From: Sulfodiicoccus acidiphilus | Lineage (GTDB): Archaea > Thermoproteota > Thermoprotei_A > Sulfolobales > Sulfolobaceae | Direction: 5' to 3' | NCBI RefSeq assembly: GCF_003967175.1 | Contig: NZ_AP018553.1 | Location: 2,157,982 to 2,221,981 of the forward strand | Length of the DNA stretch: 64,000 nt | In this document: piece after piece, positions 42,064 through 51,603 of the stretch | Position numbering within the stretch: the stretch's first letter is position 1 | Layout: every line of letters begins with the position of its first letter | Translations under genes and position numbers: made by a program | The notes under the pieces: model-generated | Database searches by the model: none | The model's input: only the letters and a program-made list of their open reading frames with translations | Told to the model about the DNA's origin: nothing

Positions 42064-42151
42064 GGTTGATGAGGGGCTGGGCAGTTTCACCAATATTCGC
42101 TATCATAGTCTCAATAGCCACCTTTGGTGTACTTAAGGCAGTACTGGGATT

Positions 42152-42832
42152 TTAGGACTTCAAGGTCGCGTAGAACACTTCTACACTCATTGTAGCCTCT
42201 TCCATGTAGTCCAATATGTCGTCCATGAAAAGGATCACGTCCTTCAGCTGGAGGATGCTTATGACATCTGTCTGGGACTCCAGCTCATATAACCTCGTCA
42301 GAAGGGAGTCCTTAATTTCGTCCCCTGATCTTTCGAGGATCTGTATCTCTCTACCAGTCTTTATGGCCTCACCTATGTCGCTCGACATCTGTGATACCAT
42401 TATGGAGAGCTTCGACGATGCTTCCTCAACTAAGGAAAGGTACGCGTCTATCTGCTCAGTGAGCATGGTGAGACACTTCTCCGAGACCTTCCTGAAGGTG
42501 AGTGCCCTAGCCGTGTCCTTTACAGCCTTAGAGGTGTCGTAAATGGCCTGGCTTAGCATGACCATGGATTCCTTAAAGTCGGGGAGAAAAGCCTCTCCGT
42601 AGAGGGAGGAGAGCACTTCTTCCCTTACCATGGCTATGTGTTCGTAAATTGTCTTGATCCTAACCATGTCACCTACGTAGGCGTCTCTATTGCCCTTCTT
42701 CACGTTGCTGTAGGTCTCCCTTAGTTTGGAAACCGCAGTTCTTACGTCCTGCGTCATCACTTGAAGCTTCTGAAACACAAGGTCCTCCTTACTGAACTTG
42801 AACAGCTGCATACGAACTACGTAGTTTGTCAT
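42152..42832 (-). CDS. DUF47/PhoU-like phosphate transport regulator
   Basis: A 226-residue all-helical protein with the PhoU-like/DUF47 pattern: EHIAMVREEVLSSLYGEAFLP near 65 and the acidic LKDVILFMDDILDYMEEAT motif near 195, which binds metal clusters in PhoU proteins. DUF47 genes go with PiT permeases across prokaryotes and are thought to gate them. Here the pair is convergent, not co-transcribed, with stop codons overlapping by 4 bp if the PiT frameshift is corrected. Confidence 0.85.
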   Translation of the reverse strand: MTNYVVRMQLFKFSKEDLVFQKLQVMTQDVRTAVSKLRETYSNVKKGNRDAYVGDMVRIKTIYEHIAMVREEVLSSLYGEAFLPDFKESMVMLSQAIYDTSKAVKDTARALTFRKVSEKCLTMLTEQIDAYLSLVEEASSKLSIMVSQMSSDIGEAIKTGREIQILERSGDEIKDSLLTRLYELESQTDVISILQLKDVILFMDDILDYMEEATMSVEVFYATLKS

Positions 42833-43571
42833 TTCAAGTTAAATAGTATTTCGCAAGAACTCACTGGTTAGTACATTATATTCTCACTCGATCTGTTGGA
42901 ACGATTTTCATCCGACTTCTTCTCCCATCATCGGGGATTTCCTTACCTGTGGGTTCCTCCTTCACACCTTCCTTTCTAGACTACCTCTCACTTGAGCAGT
43001 GGGTAGATCTCTGACCCACAGTTTGGGTTGTGAGTTACCTCACTGAACACCAGTGGACCTCGAGGGGGATGACTCACCGCTACTTCCTCAGCTCTTTCCT
43101 TAGTCGGACTAGGAAATTAGGTTGTTAACGTTAGCTAAACAATTAACTCAATTATTTAAATATAATAAAGATTTAAAGACAGTTAAACCACCAATCACTG
43201 CCTTTGAGGCTTTCCGCCCCCTTAACCTAAGTTCTGTAATGTTACGTTAGTTACATCTCAGTGAAGACTCTGTTCGTAAGGTAAGACAGTCTACTTTCTC
43301 TCCAACTGTTTCACTAGTAGCTTAGTCTTCCTCAAGGAAGGTCTCCAACTCACACACAACTCTCAGATTATGGCGTGTCGAAACGTAGTTTTCCTACAAT
43401 TGAAGCTGCTATCTACAATCCAGAAGATTCCTAGAGACCAAATTTCCGTCGAGGAATCTAGATCTTACGGATTTCGAGGGGTCCGACAGAGATCCGACGG
43501 AACCAACATTTTATCATGAGAGTTTGCACTATAGCCTCCAAAAATAAATAATAGCATTGTTGGAAATATAG
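42833..43571 (+). other. Gene-free region with relic of a family-C element
   Basis: 740 bp without a supported gene. 42990-43235 is a relic of the family-C element. 43140-43180 is strongly AT-rich. The rest (43260-43530) has short inverted repeats around TCCGTCGAGGAATC and TCCGACGGA, with no recognisable product. The promoter of the MFS gene lies at 43540-43550. Confidence 0.45.
42990..43235 (+). mobile_element. Degenerate family-C element (C3)
   Basis: Blocks in family-C order: GTTTGGGTTGTGAGTTACC, ACTGAACACCAGTGG, GATGACTCACCG and the terminal GAGGCTTTCCGCCCCCTTAACC. Similarity to 11531-11841 is weak in between, so boundaries are approximate. Confidence 0.4.
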
Positions 43572-43580
43572 GTGATAATC

Positions 43581-44966
43581 ATGACAGAAGAGAGAGAGTA
43601 TGTGGAGACAGACCTACTCCCTAGGTTGGATAGGCTTCCTTGGAGCAGGTGGCACTGGAAGGTCTTCCTCATTCTGAGTGGAGGGATGTTATTAGAGGGG
43701 CTGGTCCTGTCGCTTGGAGGAAGCACCCTTGGGACCGTAGAGAAACTCTTCTCTCTGACAAGTACAGAGGCCGTGGCTCTCACTCCTGCCTTCCTCGTGG
43801 GTGAACTCGTGGGTGGGGTAGTTCTAGGTACACTGGCCGACATTAAGGGGAGGAAATTACTATTCCTCACAACCATGATGTTCATCATCGTAGGATCTCT
43901 GCTCGCGGCAGTTTCTGTCGATTACGCAATGCTGTTAGCGTCCAGAGTGATCGCTGGTTTAGGAATAGGAGGTGAACTAGGGGCAGCCATAGCTGCTATG
44001 GAAGAGTTCTCTCCTCCCAGAAACAGAGGATTCGTCGTAGGTACAGGAAATGGAGTGATGTTCGACTTCGGAACTTTCATTGCGTCTTTCGTGGGTTACT
44101 TCGCGATCAGTAGCCTTCCTCTCTCTATTGGATGGAGAGTAGCTTTCCTCTCTGCTGTGGTCTTAGCCTTGGTGATATTAATAGCTAGACTCGATCTCCC
44201 CGAGTCAGTCAGATTCCTAGTGACCAAAGGAAGAATCGCTGAAGCGCAGGCTCTTGTCGAAAGGGTGGAGAAGGAAGTCGCTTCGACTAAGGGTCAGCTA
44301 CCTCCTCCTGGGGGAAAAGTGAGAGTCCGTGCCAGAGAAGAGAGGGCCACCCAGAGTTTCTCCCTTCTCTTTAAGAGGTACGGCAAGAGAGTTGCCCTAG
44401 CGTGGACCCTAAACTTCAGTGAGACATGGCCCTATTACGCTGCGTTCTCCGTCTTTCCTCTTATATTCATACACGACTATCACGTTCCTAGCGGAAGTGT
44501 AGGGCTTGTGCTAGGCGAGATCCTCGGGGCTGGTGTGTTGGGAGTCCTCACCATGGCTTATCTCTTAGACTCCTTGGGGAGGAGACCGGTCCTTATCCTT
44601 TCCTATGGGCTATCTGGTGCTTTGGCTGTGATCCTCGGACTAGTAGTGAGCAGGTTGTCCTTTACTGCATTCGTTGCCTTCCTAGCAGCACTTGAGTTTT
44701 TCACCTACGCAGCCGCAGCTCTGCTATACCCTCAGATTGGCGAAATGTTCCCGACCGAGGCCAGGGGCTCTGGACTTGGAACTGCAATTGGATTCGGAAG
44801 GTTGGGAGGTATAATAGGCCCATTCGTTCTACTCGCACTAGAACCCTTAGGGTTAGACTTAGTCTTTGCCGTAACTGGGGTGGTGCTGTTCGCAGGAGCG
44901 ATAGCTGAAGCCCTATTGGGGCCTGAACTGAAAAGGAAGCCCCTGGAAGAAGCCTCGAGGCTGTAA
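43581..44966 (+). CDS. MFS permease, sugar/metabolite:H+ symporter type
   Basis: 461 residues with 12 helices. Motif A GTLADIKGRKLL lies in loop 2-3 and its counterpart DSLGRRPVL in loop 8-9; the PESVRFLVTKGR segment after helix 6 is typical of sugar or aromatic-acid/metabolite symporters. The ATG at 43581 follows GGTGATAATC; an ATA-encoded upstream extension to 43572 is less likely. AT-rich AAAAATAAATAATAG is ~34 bases upstream. Function is uptake by proton symport, substrate unknown. Confidence 0.83.
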   Translation: MTEEREYVETDLLPRLDRLPWSRWHWKVFLILSGGMLLEGLVLSLGGSTLGTVEKLFSLTSTEAVALTPAFLVGELVGGVVLGTLADIKGRKLLFLTTMMFIIVGSLLAAVSVDYAMLLASRVIAGLGIGGELGAAIAAMEEFSPPRNRGFVVGTGNGVMFDFGTFIASFVGYFAISSLPLSIGWRVAFLSAVVLALVILIARLDLPESVRFLVTKGRIAEAQALVERVEKEVASTKGQLPPPGGKVRVRAREERATQSFSLLFKRYGKRVALAWTLNFSETWPYYAAFSVFPLIFIHDYHVPSGSVGLVLGEILGAGVLGVLTMAYLLDSLGRRPVLILSYGLSGALAVILGLVVSRLSFTAFVAFLAALEFFTYAAAALLYPQIGEMFPTEARGSGLGTAIGFGRLGGIIGPFVLLALEPLGLDLVFAVTGVVLFAGAIAEALLGPELKRKPLEEASRL

Positions 44967-45023
44967 ACCCTCACTAACTCAAGTTAAAAGTTAGTCTGGG
45001 CTTTTTATAGATGGGATCTATGA

Positions 45024-45617
45024 ATGATCATTTACTTCGTGAGACATGGAGAGTCGGAGGCAAACATTAAGGGGATTTACCCTACCGACTCCACCCCCCT
45101 TACTTCACGAGGAGTAGATCAAGCAAGGACTGTCGGCAAGGTCCTAAGGTCAATTAAGGTAGACTCTGTCATCTCCAGTCCCGCCCTGAGGGCGACACAG
45201 ACTGCTGAACAGATAGCTCAGGAGCTAGGGCTTAAAGTGGAAGTGGACGATAGATTTAGGGAAGTAGGTCTTGGTTCACTTCAAGGAAAGAGCCTGAGCG
45301 TTTCGCCAGAGAGGGACGTGGAGTTGATGGACGAATACTACGGCGATGGAGCGAAGTATGGAATAGAGAAACTGAACCAGCTCCAAGTGCGCATACTTTC
45401 TGGAGTGACGGAGATCCACTCTACGGGTAAGAAAATTGTGGTGATAGTCTCGCATCAGGCCCCGATAAGGGCCGCAATTGCCCTTGCGCTAGGAAGTGCT
45501 GGAAAGTGGCTTGCTAGAATTCCTGTAGAGAATGCCTCTATCTCCATCATGAAGTTCGACGGTGGAAGGTTCTCCTTGGCTTGTGTGAACTGGAAACCTG
45601 TTGAGATGTACTCGTGA
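45024..45617 (+). CDS. Histidine phosphatase (phosphoglycerate mutase-like)
   Basis: 197 residues of the branch-1 histidine phosphatase family. The phospho-accepting His is in FVRHGESEAN (His8); Arg in SPALRATQTA, acid in FREVGLGSLQGK, and the second His in VIVSHQAPIRAA, a complete active site. It may be a cobalamin-type phosphatase, phosphosugar phosphatase or mutase; the sequence does not decide. Cytoplasmic. Stands alone after the MFS gene. Confidence 0.85.
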   Translation: MIIYFVRHGESEANIKGIYPTDSTPLTSRGVDQARTVGKVLRSIKVDSVISSPALRATQTAEQIAQELGLKVEVDDRFREVGLGSLQGKSLSVSPERDVELMDEYYGDGAKYGIEKLNQLQVRILSGVTEIHSTGKKIVVIVSHQAPIRAAIALALGSAGKWLARIPVENASISIMKFDGGRFSLACVNWKPVEMYS

Positions 45618-45701
45618 TCTAGCGTTCAACTTAGCGAGGAGGTGAAGGTCGCTCGAGGTGCCCCCTCTGGAGCGTCGTTAGACGTTAAGGTGGATAAGTC
45701 T

Positions 45702-46093
45702 GTAAACCACCCCGTCCTCACGGGCGGGGCTTCGGGGTTTCCGGTACCCTTCGCGGTGCACCTTCATCCCCCCTTCGGGTTGTTTACCTACCCCCGACCC
45801 GTACCTCTCGTTGAGGCACGGGCTACGTTGATCGACGCGTTCAAGTCGCGGTTACGTACCACACCGCACTTACGTCTGTATTCCCTTCCGTCCGTGCGGG
45901 CAACGTGCCCGCATCTGTGACAAGTTCTTGATGTTCTAGGACTACGTTTAGTTCATGCCTCTTCTCTTCATTAGGGTTTAGGATTTTTCCTCGTATTGCT
46001 ATCTTTACTTCAGCTTTCAGGGAACGTCCCAGATCTTTTCATGTCTGTTTTGATATTTACACTTATACTCCCCGCCCGTAAGGGCGGGGTCTC
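45702..46093 (-). mobile_element. Internally deleted IS605/IS1341-type tnpB element
   Basis: About 390 bp with hairpin ends: 45702-45733 (32-bp unit beginning GTAAACCACCCC) and 46070-46089 (CCCCGCCC, GTAA loop, GGGCGGGG). Between them, on the minus strand, are the usual first residues of TnpB (KAEVKIAIRGKILNPNEEKR, ~46010-45945) and then directly the zinc-ribbon/RuvC-III end (CHRCGHVARTDG, RNRDLNASINVARA, ~45925-45810) in another frame. About 300 codons are missing, and one Cys of the ribbon is lost. It links the 32-bp hairpin units in this window to a tnpB transposon. Confidence 0.75.
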
Positions 46094-46178
46094 TGGTGAG
46101 TAAGATGAAAAACTAAGTTTGTCACATCATTAACTAGCCCGCCTAAGCTCTCATCTGATAACTCGCATGATCCCTTAC

Positions 46179-47543
46179 TCAGATGTAAAGGAGGGAAAGC
46201 GACCTCGATCTGAGAATTAGCCAGAGTATAGCGATTGCCAGCACCAAGCTCGCCACAACTATAGACAAACCAAAGGCGTAGATTAAGTACAGCACGACGA
46301 AGTCCGCGACAACCAAGGGGAGGTAGCGGAGGATGAAGTCGAAGGGTCTCATGAACAGGATTCCCTTGCCAGAGAGGAGCGAACGTATTGATGTAAAGAG
46401 GAGGAGAGCTGAAGAGGCCACGTAAAACGGCGCAAACTCCAGTTCTAGAACCTGAGACGCTGCTAATGACGCCAACGCGAACACCATGTAAACTAACGTG
46501 ATGAAGACGATCTTCCCGGCAAAGAGCTTCCTCAACCCATCATTAACAGAGACCATGAGAGGAAGACCCTTGACGTCAGTGAAGACAGTTAACCCAGGGA
46601 CGAAAGTGAATAGAGATATACCATAATAGATCCCGTAAACTGAAAATCCGCGTTCCAATACGAAGACCGATAACAGCCCTAGAACTGGAGCTGCGAGTAT
46701 TCCACTCGCTTGGGGAACCTTCACCGCTCCAATCATCTCTTTCTTTATTAACGCAACCAGCAACGATCTCTTCCTCAACCTTGTTTCGCTCATGGAAGAC
46801 TTCACCCTCTGGACCTCGTAGAACCCGTTTACTGACCTGTAGGCCAGGTAAACAAGAAGGGCCGCGTAGAGGAGAGAAAGGGGAAAGCCCTCACTGAAGA
46901 GGAAAGGGGCCACCGGGAGAAGAAACGGAGAGAGAGAGCTACTACTCAAGGTGAACTCGGGGATGAGGAAAGCCGATAGAAAGAGGACGACTGCAACCAA
47001 GGTCCTCACTACACCTAAGGAGCCGACTCTAGTTCCCAAGAAGAAGGAGAGAGTCACCGCGAGGGAAAGGAAGAAGATCGACTGCAGGAATGCCTGCAGC
47101 GTGAACAGTGATGGACCGGTGAGGAGGAACTCTATCAGTGTAGGCAACAAGAGTACAGCGCCGAAGGGAACGTCAAACATCCTTAAGACTGAAGTCAGAA
47201 GGGCCATGTTAACCTGCTCCCTACTCATGGGAAGCTGAACCAACACTTCCCTGAGGTTACTGTTCTTCAATCCGTAAACTACATTTATTCCATAATTCAT
47301 CAACATGGCGAACGTGAAGAAGGTGGCGACGTAAAGTTCCTTGATACCCTCACTCCTGCTCACACTTGCCAACAACAGACTGGGGAGAGAGAGTACTACA
47401 AAGACGAGGGTAGTGGTGAGCTTCATCATAACCTGCTGTCTATAGAGGTTTGACATCCTGAAGCTACGTCTAAGGCCGAAGCTGGAACTCGTATAGGCGG
47501 TGAAGAGTATCTGGCGCTGTATCGCATTGGTGAGCTTACTCAA
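46179..47543 (-). CDS. ABC-2 type transporter permease
   Basis: A 454-residue membrane protein with about 11-12 helices and basic loops. No signal peptide. It overlaps the ABC ATPase gene by 8 bp and must be its membrane partner. Such two-gene exporters in archaea move lipids, drugs or peptides outward, or help in surface-protein handling. The helices are Leu/Val/Ser-rich, and the N-terminal region (FRMSNLYRQQVMMKLTTTL) is typical of ABC-2 permeases. Confidence 0.75.
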   Translation of the reverse strand: MSKLTNAIQRQILFTAYTSSSFGLRRSFRMSNLYRQQVMMKLTTTLVFVVLSLPSLLLASVSRSEGIKELYVATFFTFAMLMNYGINVVYGLKNSNLREVLVQLPMSREQVNMALLTSVLRMFDVPFGAVLLLPTLIEFLLTGPSLFTLQAFLQSIFFLSLAVTLSFFLGTRVGSLGVVRTLVAVVLFLSAFLIPEFTLSSSSLSPFLLPVAPFLFSEGFPLSLLYAALLVYLAYRSVNGFYEVQRVKSSMSETRLRKRSLLVALIKKEMIGAVKVPQASGILAAPVLGLLSVFVLERGFSVYGIYYGISLFTFVPGLTVFTDVKGLPLMVSVNDGLRKLFAGKIVFITLVYMVFALASLAASQVLELEFAPFYVASSALLLFTSIRSLLSGKGILFMRPFDFILRYLPLVVADFVVLYLIYAFGLSIVVASLVLAIAILWLILRSRSLSLLYI

Positions 47544-48258
47544 GACCCTTGAGTACCTCCCTGAGGCTTTCGTCTAGGCCGGTAGTTGTTAGGAAGAAGT
47601 CCTCCAGGCTCTCTCCGTGTTCCCTTAAGGTGGAAGGAGTGGTTTCGCTCACTAACTTCCCCCTGTTTATTATGCCTATCCTTGTGCACATCTTCTCGGC
47701 TATCTCCATAACGTGTGTTGAGAACAGCACTGTCCCCCCTCCTCTAACCTGGTTGGTAACTATTTCCTTCAGAAGTTTAGCTGAGAAGACGTCGAGGCCG
47801 TTGAAAGCCTCATCGAGTATGAGAAGCTTCGGCGAGTGCATGAGAGCCAGAACTATGGCAACTTTCTGTCTAGTCCCCATAGAGAGTGTATAGAGAGGTT
47901 GGTCAACGTTGGAGAGATTGAAGGCCTCCACCAGTTTTTGAGCTGTACTAAGGTCGTTCAGACCCCTCAATGCTGCCATGAACTCTATCAACTCCTTGGG
48001 TTTCATGTACTCAAAGAACGCCACTTGTTCCGGCACATACCCTATGAGGTTCTTAACTACAGGTTCTTTGGCGTTGACGCCATAAACTTCTATATATCCC
48101 TCGTAAGGGACGGCATCCATTATGGCCTTCACAGTGCTCGTCTTCCCCGCACCGTTAGGGCCGAGTAGACAGTAGACCTCTCCCTTCGCCTGAAATGTCA
48201 ATCCGTCCACGGCAAGGACGTCACCGTATCTCACCTTAAGGGCCTCGACCTTAAGCAC
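47536..48258 (-). CDS. ABC transporter ATPase
   Basis: A 240-residue ATP-binding subunit: Walker A GPNGAGKTS (~33), Q-loop YVPEQ, signature LSMGTRQK (~126), Walker B LLILDEAFNGLD (~146) and H-loop STHVME. The signature has Met-Gly-Thr where LSGGQ is usual, common in ABC-2 exporters. First gene of a two-gene operon with the permease. GTG/ATG start region is close behind an AT-rich stretch (48270-48300). Confidence 0.87.
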   Translation of the reverse strand: MLKVEALKVRYGDVLAVDGLTFQAKGEVYCLLGPNGAGKTSTVKAIMDAVPYEGYIEVYGVNAKEPVVKNLIGYVPEQVAFFEYMKPKELIEFMAALRGLNDLSTAQKLVEAFNLSNVDQPLYTLSMGTRQKVAIVLALMHSPKLLILDEAFNGLDVFSAKLLKEIVTNQVRGGGTVLFSTHVMEIAEKMCTRIGIINRGKLVSETTPSTLREHGESLEDFFLTTTGLDESLREVLKGLE

Positions 48259-48329
48259 CTGTCACAATTACCTAGCTACCCTAATATTGTTTTGCGAAAG
48301 TTTAATACGAACCTTCCTTCACTGACCTA

Positions 48330-48821
48330 GTGAAACCTAGGACGTTGGGGTTGGTTGCCCTTATTGTCATAGTACTGGGGATCGTGCTGTTCGTTTATGC
48401 TGGCTATCTGACTACAACGTCCACAGTACTTCCTCACTCTCCTGCAGCGTCTCTCATCCTTAAACCGGGATCGGGGACTTACTTCCCTGCTACCTTCAAC
48501 TTTACCTACACCATAGTGAGCCTGATAAGCAACTCGAGCTCTCCCTTCAGTGTCTCGGTGGAAAACGTGAGCTCACTGGTAAGGGAAGAATTCGTCCAGA
48601 ACGCATATTTGCTAGTGTTAGGGAGAAATGCAGTAGGGCTAAAGGTGGAGGACAACCTGTCTTATCCTATAGAGCTCAACTACACCTACACTCCTCTGAC
48701 TAGTGCTGTCGAGGGCCAATTCACTGCCATAGCCGCGTCAGCTTTCTTATCCATTGCCGCGTTAATAGTAGGTGGCATAGTGGGCCTAGTGGCCCTCGCT
48801 CTATACTTAAGGAAAAGGTGA
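48330..48821 (+). CDS. Two-helix membrane protein with outer domain, unknown
   Basis: 163 residues: membrane helix at ~8-28, an exported Ser/Asn-rich domain of about 100 residues with N-glycosylation sites (NFTY, NSSS, NLSY, NYTY), and a C-terminal helix (~133-158) ended by LRKR. Divergent from the ABC exporter operon, 71 bp away. Starts at GTG. No family recognised; a surface or exporter-linked protein is plausible. Confidence 0.6.
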   Translation: MKPRTLGLVALIVIVLGIVLFVYAGYLTTTSTVLPHSPAASLILKPGSGTYFPATFNFTYTIVSLISNSSSPFSVSVENVSSLVREEFVQNAYLLVLGRNAVGLKVEDNLSYPIELNYTYTPLTSAVEGQFTAIAASAFLSIAALIVGGIVGLVALALYLRKR

Positions 48822-48931
48822 TGATCCCAGCGCTCCCTGATCGATGAGGAGGAGTTCGATCTCTGAGGGCTATCGATTAGTGAATTGGATAGAAATTGCA
48901 CCTATAAGGTGTATCCTTGAACTCCACACCT

Positions 48932-49157
48932 GCAAACTTACCCCGCCCTCACGGATGGGGTGTCCTCGTGGTAGGGATTTCCTACTTCTTTCCCTCACCT
49001 TGCCCAGTCCTGAACTTTGGATCGTCCCAGTCCGATCGGTCGGTACATATGACGTTGGATGGGCAGTGGTGTTCCTTGATGACGTTCGCTTGGAGGCGTC
49101 TCGGCGACTCACTCCGTCTATGACTGCCATCGAGATGTTGTCTTGCGGGCTGGTAAT
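48932..49157 (-). mobile_element. Family-B element, truncated by a family-A element (B1)
   Basis: Begins with the hairpin ACTTACCCCGCCCTCACGGATGGGG, then TGCCCAGTCCTGAACTTTGG, CCGATCGGTCGGTAC and GGAGGCGTCTCGGCGAC, as in 62733-63006. Its left end, expected at the high-coordinate side, is missing because the right-end hairpin of element A3 starts there. Confidence 0.6.
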
Positions 49158-49461
49158 GTGAACTACCCCGCCCTCGCGGACGGGGCATCTCCCGGTGGGG
49201 ATTTCCTGCTTCCCGGAGGAAGCTCGATCTCCTTACGTAGCGGAGGTTCAGTGGAACCTTTCTGTGAACAGTACGGAAGGGGGATCACGGAGGGTTTCCT
49301 CTCCACGGGCGTGAGTTCCCCCGGTCCCGAGGGTGCGACCCAGCTCTCACAGTAGAGGTCTTAGAAATAGTATTTTGATGACCGTAAAGAGGTTTACATA
49401 AGGGGGCTGTCCGTCCCCCACCTTATGGTAGAGGTCTTCCGCTTCCTTTGGACCCCCAATT
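49158..49461 (-). mobile_element. Family-A non-coding element (A3)
   Basis: Reverse copy of 29323-29614. It starts with the hairpin GTGAACTACCCCGCCCTCGC, includes CTTACGTAGCGGAGGTTC, CTGTGAACAGTACGGAAGG, GTGCGACCCAGCTCTCAC and AAATAGTATTTTGATGACCG, and ends near GGTTTACATAAGGGGGCTG and a C-rich tail. Its outer end is directly before the hel308 promoter. Confidence 0.72.
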
Positions 49462-49468
49462 ATAAAAC
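49458..49468 (+). promoter_or_regulatory. TATA box of hel308
   Basis: AATTATAAAAC is centred ~24 bases before the ATG at 49486, indicating leaderless transcription. It lies at the border of element A3. Confidence 0.6.
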
Positions 49469-49485
49469 CTTGAGAAGACAAGGAA

Positions 49486-51603
49486 ATGAAGGGATTGAGT
49501 TCGCTAAAGTGGACCACAGTAGACGAGTTGGAATTAGACGAAAAAGTGAAGGGCATCCTTAAGGAGAGAGGTGTGATTAGACTTAACCCTGTACAGACCG
49601 AGGCGATCAAGAAGGGATTACTAAAGGGTAAAAGGCTTCTAGTAGCTTCTCCCACAGCATCGGGTAAGACGCTAGTTGCAGAGCTCGGGATGATATCACA
49701 TGTAACTAACGGAGGAAAGGCGGTTTACGTAGTACCTCTGAGGGCATTGGCACAGGAGAAGTACGATACGTTAAAGAGTTGGGAGAAACTAGGAGTCAAG
49801 GTAGGGATCACGTCCGGAGACTATGATAGTGATGACGAGTGGCTCAGGTACTACGACATTGTGGTGTCCACATACGAGAAACTTGACTCTCTCTGGAGAA
49901 GGAGGGCAACGTGGCTGTCCCAAGTGAACTACTATGTCCTAGACGAGGTTCACTACATCAACGATGGAGAGAGGGGGCCCGTGATAGAGGGCATAACAAT
50001 AAGGTCTAAGAGAGCCGGAAACTTGCTGGCGCTCAGTGCCACCGTGAGTAACTACGTCGAGATTGCCGACTGGCTGGGGGCAGAACCGGTGGTCATTGAC
50101 TGGAGGCCTGTCAAGTTGAGGGAGGGGGTTCTTTTTCCAGAAGGGAGAAGATTTAGGGTCCAGTTCGATGATGGTTCGATCGAGACGGTAAAGGGGGTAG
50201 ACCCCATAGTAGCATTCACCCTGAGGTCGATCGAGGCCGGAGGGCAGGTGCTCATATTTAGGAACTCTAGGAGGAACGCTGAGGCAACTGCTAGAAGGGT
50301 GGCCGAGTTCTTAGACGAGACTGAGAACGACCTGACGTCGGCCCTAAATGAAGAGGACGTAGTGAACGAGGAACGGGAAGGGCTAGAACCACTGTTAAGG
50401 AGGGGGGTTGCATACCATCACGCTGGCCTAAGTAAAAGAACTAGGGACCTTATAGAATCGGCGTTCAGAACTAGGAGGCTTAAGGTGATAGCTGCTACTC
50501 CAACTCTAGCTGCTGGAGTCAACCTACCAGCCAGAACTGTGATAATAGGTGACTACCACAGATACAACAGGAAGGTGCTTGGTTTTCAGGAGGAGATACC
50601 AGTAATGGAGTACAAACAGATGAGTGGGAGAGCTGGTAGACCTGGCTTCGACGACAGTGGGGAGGCGGTGATAGTTGTGAGGAACGCTAGAGAGGCAGAG
50701 AGAGTGATGAAGAAGTACGTCCTTTCACAACCGGAGGAACTCAAGTCAAGGTTGGGGTCAGAATTAGCTTTCTTCTCCTTCGTATTGGGCGTGTTAGCGT
50801 CTGACGGCCCCCTGACAGAGATGGAGTTGAGGAAGTTCGCCTCGGAATCCCTGATGACGCGAGAGGTGTTAGAAAGGTACCTAGATAGGGCCATCAACTG
50901 GTTGACTGAGAGAGAGTTCGTGAAGTTGGGGAGAAAGCTTTCTCTAACTTCCTTCGGAAGGAGAGTAGCCGACCTCTACGTTAACCCGTTCACCGCGGAT
51001 CTAATAAAGGAAAAGTTGACGAAGAGCGAGTTGGGATGCAATTTGGCTTACCTTCAGTTGCTGGCGTCCACCCCTGATGCTCCAGTGGTATCGGTTGGAA
51101 GGTATGAGGAGGATCGTTTATACGACGAACTAGACTGTGAGCTCATGGTGGAGGAACCCGAGGACGAGACAGAGAGGTACGAATTTCTGTCCTCCTTGAA
51201 GGTAGGTCTAATAGTGAGGGATTGGATAAACGAGGAGCCGGAAGAGAAGATCTTGGAGACCTACAACGTGGGAAGCGGTGATCTAAATGCCGTGGTAGAA
51301 ACGATGGACTGGCTTACATACAGTGGTCATCACGTCTGTAACGTGCTCGGGCTAAGTGAACATGCGAAGAGACTGAGTCTACTAAACGCTAGAGTCAAGG
51401 ATGGAGTGTCGGAGGAACTTCTAGACCTTGTGAAAATAAGGGGGGTGGGGAGGAAAAGGGCTAGGCTCCTTTACGACAGTGGAGTGAGGAGTGTGTTGGA
51501 CGTTTTAGCTAACCCAGAGAAAGTGAAGTCGATACTGGGGGCTAGGCTGGGGGAGAGCGTGATTGAACAGGCTGCAAGAGCTCTTACTGGACTTCATAAG
51601 TAG
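49486..51603 (+). CDS. hel308: Hel308-type superfamily 2 DNA helicase
   Basis: A 705-residue ATP-dependent 3'-5' DNA helicase that acts at stalled replication forks. Motif Q-like LNPVQTEAIKKG, Walker A ASPTASGKT (~55), DEVH box (~153), SATVSN (~184), motif IV-VI with AGVNLPARTVI and QMSGRAGRPGFD (~380), then the winged helix, ratchet domain and C-terminal helix-hairpin-helix (IRGVGRKRARLLYDSG, ~645). Full length for archaeal Hel308. ATG at 49486 is supported by the TATA spacing. Confidence 0.92.
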   Translation: MKGLSSLKWTTVDELELDEKVKGILKERGVIRLNPVQTEAIKKGLLKGKRLLVASPTASGKTLVAELGMISHVTNGGKAVYVVPLRALAQEKYDTLKSWEKLGVKVGITSGDYDSDDEWLRYYDIVVSTYEKLDSLWRRRATWLSQVNYYVLDEVHYINDGERGPVIEGITIRSKRAGNLLALSATVSNYVEIADWLGAEPVVIDWRPVKLREGVLFPEGRRFRVQFDDGSIETVKGVDPIVAFTLRSIEAGGQVLIFRNSRRNAEATARRVAEFLDETENDLTSALNEEDVVNEEREGLEPLLRRGVAYHHAGLSKRTRDLIESAFRTRRLKVIAATPTLAAGVNLPARTVIIGDYHRYNRKVLGFQEEIPVMEYKQMSGRAGRPGFDDSGEAVIVVRNAREAERVMKKYVLSQPEELKSRLGSELAFFSFVLGVLASDGPLTEMELRKFASESLMTREVLERYLDRAINWLTEREFVKLGRKLSLTSFGRRVADLYVNPFTADLIKEKLTKSELGCNLAYLQLLASTPDAPVVSVGRYEEDRLYDELDCELMVEEPEDETERYEFLSSLKVGLIVRDWINEEPEEKILETYNVGSGDLNAVVETMDWLTYSGHHVCNVLGLSEHAKRLSLLNARVKDGVSEELLDLVKIRGVGRKRARLLYDSGVRSVLDVLANPEKVKSILGARLGESVIEQAARALTGLHK

